Shown piece by piece: positions 7,097-12,571 of a stretch of 14,233 nt of DNA (position 1 is the first letter of the stretch; each line of letters starts with the position of its first letter). The notes beneath the pieces are model-generated. The model had not been told where the DNA came from. It was given only the letters and a program-made list of their open reading frames with translations, and made no database searches. Both the position numbers and the translations under genes were made by a program. The DNA is from CALMNV01 sp035688975 (GTDB lineage: Bacteria; Actinomycetota; Actinomycetes; Actinomycetales; Dermatophilaceae): the NCBI RefSeq assembly GCF_035688975.1, contig NZ_DASSMH010000030.1, forward strand, positions 1 through 14,233, written 5' to 3'.

Positions 7097-8268
7097 GGGT
7101 CGGGATCGTCTGCCCCTACTCCTTCGACGTCCCGGGCGGCGTCCAGTTCCACGTGCGCGACCTGGCCGAGCACCTCGTCGGGCAGGGCCACGAGGTGTCC
7201 GTCCTCGCGCCCGCCGACAGCGACACCAGGCTGCCCGACTACGTCGTGTCGGCCGGGCGGGCGACGCCGGTCCGCTACAACGGGTCCGTCGCCCGGCTCA
7301 ACTTCGGCCCCGTCTCGGCCGCCAAGGTGGGCCGCTGGCTGGACGCCGGCGACTTCGACGTCCTGCACCTGCACGAGCCGGTCACCCCGAGCATCAGCGT
7401 GCTCGCCCTCTTCGCGGCCGACGGACCCATCGTCGCCACCTTCCACACCTCGATGCTGCGCTCGCGCACGATGCAGACGGCATACCCCCTCGTGCGCCCG
7501 AGCCTGGAGAAGATCGCCGGCCGCATCGCCGTGAGCGAGGACGCCCGACGCACGGTGACCACCCACATCGGGGGCGACGCCGTGGTCATCCCCAACGGCG
7601 TCTACGTCGACCGGTTCGCCCGCGCCCCGCGGCGCCCGGAGTGGGTCGGCACCGCGGACCGTCCGACGATCGCCTTCCTCGGCCGGATGGGGGAGCCGCG
7701 CAAGGGCCTGCCGGTCCTCGCGGCAGCGCTCCCCGACGTGCTCAGGGTGCTGCCCGGCCTGCGGGTGCTCGTGGCGGGCCCGGGTGACCCGGACGCGGTC
7801 CGAGCCGGGATGCCGCCGGGCGTGGCGGCCGCGTGCGAGTTCCTCGGCGCCGTCTCCGACGAGGACAAGGCCTCGCTCCTCGCCTCCGCCGACGTCTACG
7901 TCGCGCCCAACACCGGCGGCGAGAGCTTCGGGATCATCCTCATCGAGGCGATGTCCGCCGGGGCCTGCGTGCTCGCGAGCGACATCGCGGCGTTCTCGCG
8001 GGTCCTCGACGGCGGCGCCGCCGGGCGCCTCTTCCGCAACGAGGACCCCGCCGACCTCGCCCGGGTCCTCGTCGAGCTGCTCCGGGACCCGGCCGGACGC
8101 CGCGAGCTCTCGGAGGTCGGCGCCGGTCGCGCCCGGCTCTTCGACTGGTCCGTCGTCGGGGGCCGGATCCTCGCCGTCTACGAGACCGTCATCGAGGGGC
8201 GGCTCGCCGCTCGGGCGACGCCGCAGACCGCCTGGAACCGCTTCCTGCGCGGCGGCGTCGGCCGGTGA
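7093..8268 (+). CDS. pimA: Phosphatidylinositol alpha-mannosyltransferase PimA
   Basis: This 391-residue GT-B fold (GT4 family) glycosyltransferase transfers mannose from GDP-mannose to PI, the committed step of PIM synthesis. Visible features are the N-terminal glycine loop PGGVQFH (14-20), FHTSM with His118, GRMGEPRKGL with Arg198 and Lys204 that contact the donor phosphates, and the GGESFGIILIEAM block with Glu277. His118 has the same number as the key His of the mycobacterial enzyme. The GTG start at 7093 overlaps the patA stop in a GTGA junction, and the next gene starts in another GTGA overlap at 8265, so four genes appear translationally linked. Length agrees with the family (about 375-390). 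Membrane binding would be peripheral. Identity is very sure. Confidence 0.95.
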   Translation: MRVGIVCPYSFDVPGGVQFHVRDLAEHLVGQGHEVSVLAPADSDTRLPDYVVSAGRATPVRYNGSVARLNFGPVSAAKVGRWLDAGDFDVLHLHEPVTPSISVLALFAADGPIVATFHTSMLRSRTMQTAYPLVRPSLEKIAGRIAVSEDARRTVTTHIGGDAVVIPNGVYVDRFARAPRRPEWVGTADRPTIAFLGRMGEPRKGLPVLAAALPDVLRVLPGLRVLVAGPGDPDAVRAGMPPGVAAACEFLGAVSDEDKASLLASADVYVAPNTGGESFGIILIEAMSAGACVLASDIAAFSRVLDGGAAGRLFRNEDPADLARVLVELLRDPAGRRELSEVGAGRARLFDWSVVGGRILAVYETVIEGRLAARATPQTAWNRFLRGGVGR

Positions 8269-8816
8269 GCGACATGGTCTCCTGGGGCTTCGCCGTCCTC
8301 TTCGTCCTCGTCCTCGTCGCGTGGTACCTCAGCTACTCCGCGGCACGCCTGGACCGGCTGCACGTCCGGCTGAGCGGCACGCTCGCGGCCCTCGACGCCC
8401 AGCTGGTGCGGCGCGCCGAGGCGTCGGTCGAGCTGGCCAACAGCGGCCTGCTCGACGGCGCCACGGCGCTCATCCTCGCCGACGCGGCCGCCCAGTCGCT
8501 CGAGGCGCCGCATGAAGCGGGGGAGCAGCGCGAGCTCGTCGAGAGCGACCTCACGGAGGCGCTCGACGTCTCCCTCACCGACGAGGTGGCGGCGAGCCTG
8601 CACCGAAGCGGCCCCCTCGGCGAGGAGTACCTCGCCCGCCTCGCCTCCGCCTGCACCCGGGTCCAGCTGGCCCGGCGGTTCCACAACGACGCCGTCACCG
8701 ACGTGCGCCGGGTGCGCCGCAAGTGGGTGGTGCGCGCCTTCCACCTCGCCGGTCACACGCCCGTGCCGGTCACCGTCGAGTTCAACGACGAGTGCCCCGA
8801 CCACCTCGGGGTGTGA
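8265..8816 (+). CDS. Small membrane-anchored LemA-like protein, function unknown
   Basis: The 183-residue protein has one N-terminal membrane helix (about 6-21) and then a helical, charged region. Two stretches recall LemA proteins: LDAQLVRRAE (44-53, compare a typical VQLxRRxxLIP) and ARRFHNDAVTD (137-147, compare ARxxYNDxVxDYN). The C-terminal part (VRAFHLAGHTPVPVTVEFND) is not typical of LemA. M. tuberculosis has an uncharacterised membrane protein gene (Rv2609c) at this place, as far as I recall. The GTG start at 8265 overlaps the pimA stop by 4 nt; an ATG at 8274 would drop three residues. It is the last gene of the PIM operon and is followed by a hairpin, so it may support PIM or membrane lipid metabolism, but I do not know its role. 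It is a real gene by frame, length and coupling; the LemA link is tentative. Confidence 0.8.
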   Translation: MSDMVSWGFAVLFVLVLVAWYLSYSAARLDRLHVRLSGTLAALDAQLVRRAEASVELANSGLLDGATALILADAAAQSLEAPHEAGEQRELVESDLTEALDVSLTDEVAASLHRSGPLGEEYLARLASACTRVQLARRFHNDAVTDVRRVRRKWVVRAFHLAGHTPVPVTVEFNDECPDHLGV

Positions 8817-8818
8817 GC

Positions 8819-8844
8819 CCGCCCAGGCACCCGTGTCGGGGCGG
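8819..8844 (+). terminator. Hairpin ending the pgsA-pimA operon
   Basis: CCGCCC (8819-8824) pairs with GGGCGG (8839-8844). Inside, after one mismatch, GGCA (8826-8829) pairs with TGTC (8834-8837) with one wobble. It begins 3 nt after the last stop of the operon and lies upstream of the pdxS promoter. No U-tract is visible. Confidence 0.4.
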
Positions 8845-8869
8845 TTCGCTCGCCGGCTCTCCCCGGCTC

Positions 8870-8875
8870 TACGCT
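8870..8875 (+). promoter_or_regulatory. Probable -10 box (TACGCT) for pdxS
   Basis: TACGCT in the context CTCTACGCTTGAG is identical to the boxes proposed for thrS and pdxT. It predicts a start near 8882 and a leader of about 27 nt before the GTG of pdxS. No good -35 box is seen. The use of the same hexamer before pdxS and pdxT is only weak evidence of co-regulation, since it is close to the general consensus. Confidence 0.5.
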
Positions 8876-8908
8876 TGAGACACCGCAGAACCGAGAAAGC
8901 AGGACACC

Positions 8909-9862
8909 GTGAGCACAGCCGAGACGCCGGACACCACCTCCGCCGCTCCTCCCGACTCCGCCGGCCGCACCGCCACCGGAGCCACCACCGGCACGACCCG
9001 CGTCAAGCGCGGGATGGCCGAGATGCTCAAGGGCGGCGTCATCATGGACGTCGTCACCCCCGAGCAGGCCAAGATCGCCGAGGACGCCGGCGCCGTCGCC
9101 GTCATGGCCCTCGAGCGGGTCCCCGCCGACATCCGCGCGCAGGGCGGCGTGTCGCGGATGAGCGACCCCGACATGATCGACGGCATCATCGAGGCCGTCT
9201 CCATCCCGGTCATGGCCAAGGCCCGGATCGGGCACTTCGTCGAGGCGCAGGTGCTGCAGAGCCTCGGCGTCGACTACGTCGACGAGTCCGAGGTGCTCAC
9301 CCCGGCCGACTACGCCAACCACATCGACAAGTGGGCCTTCACCGTGCCCTTCGTCTGCGGCGCGACCAACCTCGGCGAGGCGCTGCGCCGGATCACCGAG
9401 GGCGCGGCCATGATCCGCTCCAAGGGCGAGGCCGGCACCGGCGACGTCTCCAACGCGACGACGCACATGCGGGCGATCCGGGGCGAGATCCGCCGCCTGC
9501 AGAACCTGCCCGAGGACGAGCTCTACGTCGCCGCCAAGGAGCTGCAGGCGCCCTACGACCTCGTCGCCGAGGTGGCCCGCGCCGGCAAGCTGCCCGTCGT
9601 GCTCTTCACCGCCGGGGGGATCGCCACGCCGGCGGACGCCGCCATGATGATGCAGCTCGGCGCCGAGGGCGTCTTCGTCGGGTCGGGCATCTTCAAGTCC
9701 GGCAACCCCGCGCAGCGGGCGGCCGCCATCGTCAAGGCGACGACGTTCTACGACGACCCCGACGTCATCGCCAAGGTCTCCCGCGGGCTCGGCGAGGCCA
9801 TGGTCGGCATCAACGTCGAGGACGTGCCCCAGCCGCACCGGCTCGCCGAGCGCGGCTGGTGA
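8909..9862 (+). CDS. pdxS: Pyridoxal 5'-phosphate synthase subunit PdxS
   Basis: This 317-residue (beta/alpha)8-barrel enzyme makes PLP from ribose 5-phosphate, glyceraldehyde 3-phosphate and ammonia, the ammonia coming from PdxT. Conserved blocks are RGMAEMLKGGVIMDVV (34-49) with Asp47, VMAKARIGH with the Schiff-base Lys104, and RSKGEAGTGD with Lys172, the second lysine that carries the intermediate. All are intact. Residues 1-30 are a low-complexity Thr/Ala/Pro/Ser extension ahead of the core, probably disordered. The GTG at 8909 has AGGA (8901-8904) close upstream. The partner gene pdxT is not next to it, as it is in many bacteria, but 2.7 kb downstream, with a DUF4037 gene and a reversed kynureninase gene between. 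A strong hairpin follows pdxS, so it is probably transcribed alone. Identity is certain. Confidence 0.97.
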   Translation: MSTAETPDTTSAAPPDSAGRTATGATTGTTRVKRGMAEMLKGGVIMDVVTPEQAKIAEDAGAVAVMALERVPADIRAQGGVSRMSDPDMIDGIIEAVSIPVMAKARIGHFVEAQVLQSLGVDYVDESEVLTPADYANHIDKWAFTVPFVCGATNLGEALRRITEGAAMIRSKGEAGTGDVSNATTHMRAIRGEIRRLQNLPEDELYVAAKELQAPYDLVAEVARAGKLPVVLFTAGGIATPADAAMMMQLGAEGVFVGSGIFKSGNPAQRAAAIVKATTFYDDPDVIAKVSRGLGEAMVGINVEDVPQPHRLAERGW

Positions 9863-9887
9863 CCTCCGGCCACCCCGCCACCCGCTG

Positions 9888-9927
9888 ACGGATGCCGTCG
9901 TGCCACACCAGGCGCGGCGGCATCCGT
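9888..9927 (+). terminator. Hairpin downstream of pdxS
   Basis: ACGGATGCCG (9888-9897) pairs perfectly with CGGCATCCGT (9918-9927), a 10-bp stem. Weaker inner pairing is possible (TCGTG with CGCGG, with wobbles). It starts 25 nt after the pdxS stop. With such a stem it is the best terminator candidate in the window, though it lacks a U-tract. Confidence 0.55.
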
Positions 9928-9941
9928 GCTCTCCGCCCCCG

Positions 9942-10013
9942 GCAACACACCGAGAAAGTCACGAGGCACCGGCATCCGGTCCCGGTGCGTCGGCTTTGTT
10001 CTCGGTGTGTTGC
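9942..10013. repeat. Long nested inverted repeat between pdxS and the DUF4037 gene
   Basis: GCAACACACCGAGAA (9942-9956) is the exact reverse complement of TTCTCGGTGTGTTGC (9999-10013), a 15-bp perfect arm pair 42 nt apart. Inside, GCACCGG (9966-9972) pairs with CCGGTGC (9982-9988). The whole can fold as a two-level stem-loop or be read as two inverted protein-binding half-sites. The arms are AT-richer than the surrounding DNA. The element ends 29 nt before the GTG start at 10043, so an operator, a second terminator or the remnant of a small mobile repeat are all possible. Confidence 0.75.
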
Positions 10014-10042
10014 GCAGGAGGGTGACTGGCACGATCGGGGGC

Positions 10043-11062
10043 GTGAGCCCGTCCGGTGTGGAGCTGTCCAGGTCCTACTTCGAGCACGTCGTGCGTCCTG
10101 CCGTCGAGGCTCGCTGGCCGGGGCTCCCGTATGCCGCCGCCCGCCTCGGGAGCGGGTCCGACGTGCTCGGCCTCGACGACGCGACGTCGCGCGACCACGA
10201 CTGGGGCCTGCGCCTCAACCTTCTCGTCCCGTCCGAGGTCGTGGACGACGTCGACGCGCACCTGACCGTCCACCTGCCGGAGTCGTTCGCCGGGCATCCT
10301 GCGCGGTTCGCGACGACGTGGGACCCCGTCGTGCGCCACCGGGTGCAGGTGCAGACGGCCCGCGACCTCGCCGTCTCCCGGCTCGGCGTCGACCCCACCC
10401 GCGACCTGACGGTGGACGACTGGCTCTCCCTGACGGGGCAGGCCGTCCTCGAGGTCACCGCGGGCGAGGTGTTCGCCGACGGCGCGGGTGAGCTGGGCGG
10501 CATACGGCAGCGGCTCGGCTGGTACCCCGACGACGTCTGGCGGCACGTCGTCGCGACCGACTGGGCCCGGCTCGGGCAGGAGCTGCCCTTCGTCGGCCGC
10601 ACGGCGGAGCGAGGCGACGACCTCGGCTCGCGGATCGTCGCGGCGCGGCTGGCCGGGATCGCGATGCACCTCGGGCACCTGCTGGAGCGCCGGTGGCCGC
10701 CCTACGCCAAGTGGCTCGGCACCAGCTTCGCCCGGCTGCCGAGCGCCAGCACCGCGCTCGCGCCGCTCCACCGGGCCCTGGCGGCCGACGACTGGCGGCA
10801 GCGCGAGGGCGGGCTGGTCGAGGCACTGGTTGTGCTGGCGAAGGTCCAGGGCGAGGTCGGGCTGCCGACCGTCGACGACCCGGTCGAGCCCTTCTGGGAC
10901 CGGCCCTACCGCGGGGTGCGCGCTGCCGTCGTGGACGCCCTCGAGTCGAGCATCACCGACCGGGCCGTCCGGTCGCTGCCTCGCGGTGTCGGGTCGGTGG
11001 AGCAGTGGAGCGACAACGTCGACGTGCTCATGCAGCCGTCCCGACGCCCGCGGGTCAGGTGA
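10043..11062 (+). CDS. DUF4037 nucleotidyltransferase-like protein
   Basis: The 339-residue soluble protein starts with a polymerase-beta-like nucleotidyltransferase signature: RLGSGSDVLGLDDATSRDHDWGLRL (34-58), where Gly-Ser and the acidic Asp40, Asp51 and Asp53 are likely metal and nucleotide contacts. The rest is an all-helical region typical of DUF4037 proteins (for example QRLGWYPDDVWRHVVATDWARLGQELPFVGR). I know no proven substrate for this family. The start is ambiguous: an in-frame ATG at 9926 would run through the inverted repeat, and a GTG at 10022 sits directly on GGAGG. GTG 10043 begins where the conserved part begins and has a weak -10-like CACGAT 7 nt upstream. The gene is convergent with kynU, with 7 bp between the stops. 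It is not part of the usual pdxS-pdxT neighbourhood and may be an insertion. The family is fairly sure; function is unknown. Confidence 0.85.
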   Translation: MSPSGVELSRSYFEHVVRPAVEARWPGLPYAAARLGSGSDVLGLDDATSRDHDWGLRLNLLVPSEVVDDVDAHLTVHLPESFAGHPARFATTWDPVVRHRVQVQTARDLAVSRLGVDPTRDLTVDDWLSLTGQAVLEVTAGEVFADGAGELGGIRQRLGWYPDDVWRHVVATDWARLGQELPFVGRTAERGDDLGSRIVAARLAGIAMHLGHLLERRWPPYAKWLGTSFARLPSASTALAPLHRALAADDWRQREGGLVEALVVLAKVQGEVGLPTVDDPVEPFWDRPYRGVRAAVVDALESSITDRAVRSLPRGVGSVEQWSDNVDVLMQPSRRPRVR

Positions 11063-11075
11063 CGTCGGGTCAGGT
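11051..11075. repeat. Short direct repeat spanning two convergent stop codons
   Basis: CGGGTCAGGT occurs at 11051-11060 and again at 11066-11075, a 15-bp step. One copy carries the stop of the DUF4037 gene (11060-11062), the other the stop of kynU on the minus strand (11070-11072). It looks like a small tandem duplication at the junction. No convincing bidirectional terminator is present. Confidence 0.6.
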
Positions 11076-12320
11076 CACGGCACCACGGGAGCGGAACTCG
11101 TCCCGCTCGTGCTTCCGGCCCGCGAGCACGTCCCGCAGGGCGGTGGCCGCCGTCACCGCGTCGACGTGCGTGACGTAGAGCGGGGCGAAGCCGAGCCGGA
11201 CGATGTCCGGCTCCCGGAAGTCCCCGATGACGCCGCGCGCGATGAGCGCCTGCACGACGGCGAAGGCCTCGGGGTGGCGCAGCGACACCTGGGAGCCGCG
11301 CCGCTCCTCCTGCCGCGGCGTCGCGGGCGGCAGGTCGACGCCGAGCGCGCCGAGCGCCTCCAGGAAGGTGCCGGTGAGCGAGAGCGACTGGGCGCGCAGC
11401 TGCTCGGCGGTGACGCCGTCGTATGCCGTGAGCGCCGCCTCGAGCCCGAGCAGCGAGAGCAGCGGCGGGGTCCCGACCCGGGCGCGGGTGATGCCGGGCG
11501 CCGGCTCGTAGGTCGTCTCCATCGCGAAGGGCCGCGCGTGTCCCTGCCACCCGGTGAGTGGCTGGTCGAAGTCGCCGAGGTGGCGTGCGGCGACGTAGAG
11601 GTAGGCCGGCGCGCCTGGGCCGCCGTTGAGGTACTTGTAGCCGCAGCCCACGGCGAGGTCGGCCCCCGACGCGTCGAGGTCGACGACCATGGCGCCCGCC
11701 GAGTGGCACAGGTCCCAGCAGGCGAGGGCACCCACGCCGTGCGCCGCCTCCGTCAGCGCGGCGAGGTCCCACTTCTCGCCCGTGCGGTAGTCCACCTGCG
11801 AGTAGGCCGCGACCGCCAGTGAGGGCCCGAGGGCCCGGATCGCCCCGGCGGACTCGGCCGGAGTGGCGAGCCGGACCTCGAGCCCGGCCATCCGTGCGGC
11901 AGCCTGCGCCATGAACAGGTCGGTGGGGAACGAGTCCGGGTCGGTGAGCAGCACGCTGCGTCCTGGCCGCAGCCGGGCCGCACCGACGATGGCCTTGAAG
12001 AGGTTGACCGACGTCGAGTCGGTGACGACGACCTGCCCCGGCGCGGCGCCGACGAGCCGGCCGACGGCGTCCCCCACGCGGGTCTGGGCGCCCCACCAGT
12101 CGACCTCGTTCCACGAGCGGATGAGTCGCTGCCCCCACTGGTGCTCGACGACGTCCGCGACGGCCGGCGGCACGGCCTTCGGCAGCGCGCCGAGCGAGTT
12201 GCCGTCGAGGTAGACGATGCCCTCCGGGAGGACAAAACGGTCCCTGGTGCCGGCGAGCGGCGCGTGGGCGTCCAGCTCGGCGGCGAGCCCGAGCAGGTCC
12301 TCGGCGGAGGTCGTCGTCAT
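11070..12320 (-). CDS. kynU: Kynureninase
   Basis: This 416-residue fold-type I PLP enzyme cleaves L-kynurenine to anthranilate and alanine, or 3-hydroxykynurenine to 3-hydroxyanthranilate, in tryptophan breakdown or NAD synthesis. Family blocks include VYLDGNSLGALP (36-47), TDSTSVNLFK (100-109), PDSFPTD (128-134), SQVDYRTGE (174-182), WDLCHSAGA with Asp203 and His206, and GYKYLNGGPG with the PLP Lys229. The length is normal. The ATG at 12320 was chosen because TACGTT lies 6 nt before it and homology begins there; the frame stays open for 88 more codons upstream only because the 12-bp repeats contain no stop. No kynA or other kynurenine-pathway gene is in the window, so the source of kynurenine must be encoded elsewhere. 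The gene is divergent from pdxT, which helps make its cofactor. Identity is certain. Confidence 0.96.
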   Translation of the reverse strand: MTTTSAEDLLGLAAELDAHAPLAGTRDRFVLPEGIVYLDGNSLGALPKAVPPAVADVVEHQWGQRLIRSWNEVDWWGAQTRVGDAVGRLVGAAPGQVVVTDSTSVNLFKAIVGAARLRPGRSVLLTDPDSFPTDLFMAQAAARMAGLEVRLATPAESAGAIRALGPSLAVAAYSQVDYRTGEKWDLAALTEAAHGVGALACWDLCHSAGAMVVDLDASGADLAVGCGYKYLNGGPGAPAYLYVAARHLGDFDQPLTGWQGHARPFAMETTYEPAPGITRARVGTPPLLSLLGLEAALTAYDGVTAEQLRAQSLSLTGTFLEALGALGVDLPPATPRQEERRGSQVSLRHPEAFAVVQALIARGVIGDFREPDIVRLGFAPLYVTHVDAVTAATALRDVLAGRKHERDEFRSRGAVT

Positions 12321-12326
12321 GGTCCG

Positions 12327-12332
12327 AACGTA
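12327..12332 (-). promoter_or_regulatory. Probable -10 box (TACGTT), leaderless promoter for kynU
   Basis: Read on the minus strand, TACGTT is followed by 6 nt and the ATG of kynU. There is no ribosome-binding site, so a leaderless mRNA is expected. The repeat array begins about 50 bp further upstream. Confidence 0.55.
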
Positions 12333-12383
12333 TCGCGGCCCACCGGGTGACGGCGTGCGCACGGTCGGCGGCGCCCCTCGGCC

Positions 12384-12431
12384 CAGCTGGCCGATCAGCT
12401 GGCAGATCAGCTGGCCGATCAGCTGGCAGAA
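12384..12431. repeat. 12-bp tandem repeat block A (4 units)
   Basis: Four head-to-tail units begin at 12384, 12396, 12408 and 12420. They read CAGCTGGCCGAT, CAGCTGGCAGAT, CAGCTGGCCGAT and CAGCTGGCAGAA, so position 9 alternates C/A. Every unit contains the palindrome CAGCTG, and GATC forms at each unit junction. The block lies upstream of both the kynU and pdxT promoters. Confidence 0.95.
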
Positions 12432-12455
12432 GGTGCTGCCCCGACGACCACAGCC

Positions 12456-12475
12456 GCCAGTTGATCTGCCAGCTG
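12456..12475. repeat. Inverted copy of the 12-bp repeat (block B)
   Basis: On the minus strand this reads CAGCTGGCAGAT followed by CAACTGGC, that is 1.7 units in opposite orientation to blocks A and C. It matches 12396-12415 of block A at 19 of 20 positions, and its first 11 nt (GCCAGTTGATC) are the exact reverse complement of 12489-12499, which runs into block C. It could therefore pair with either block. Confidence 0.9.
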
Positions 12476-12488
12476 AAGCGGGTCCGCC

Positions 12489-12527
12489 GATCAACTGGCC
12501 GATCAGCTGGCCGATCAGCTGGCGGAT
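12489..12527. repeat. 12-bp tandem repeat block C (3 units)
   Basis: Three direct units begin at 12492, 12504 and 12516: CAACTGGCCGAT, CAGCTGGCCGAT and CAGCTGGCGGAT, preceded by GAT from a partial unit. A decayed fourth (GGGCTGG) follows. The block ends about 32 bp upstream of the pdxT -10 box, so it abuts the -35 region. Confidence 0.92.
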
Positions 12528-12559
12528 GGGCTGGTTTCCGCGGGGCCGAGCACACGGCA

Positions 12560-12565
12560 TACGCT
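12560..12565 (+). promoter_or_regulatory. Probable -10 box (TACGCT), leaderless promoter for pdxT
   Basis: TACGCT is followed by CCGGCC and the ATG at 12572, a 6-nt gap with no ribosome site. The box overlaps a GGCATAC heptamer (12556-12562). A leaderless pdxT-yebC transcript is inferred. Confidence 0.55.
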
Positions 12566-12571
12566 CCGGCC

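Noticed and set aside
8852..8870. Direct repeat of CCGGCTCT before the pdxS promoter
   Set aside because: Only two 8-bp copies, in GC-rich sequence; too short to separate from chance.
9926..10042. Upstream ATG start at 9926 for the DUF4037 protein
   Set aside because: The extra 39 residues are encoded by the inverted repeat and do not resemble the family; conserved sequence begins after GTG 10043.
12384..12527. CRISPR array
   Set aside because: Units are 12 bp, contiguous and without unique spacers, with one block inverted. No cas genes are present.
12347..12571. N-terminal extension of PdxT through the repeats (RSAG repeats)
   Set aside because: PdxT homology begins at 12572 onward, the final length of 201 residues is normal, and the extension is the repeat read in frame.
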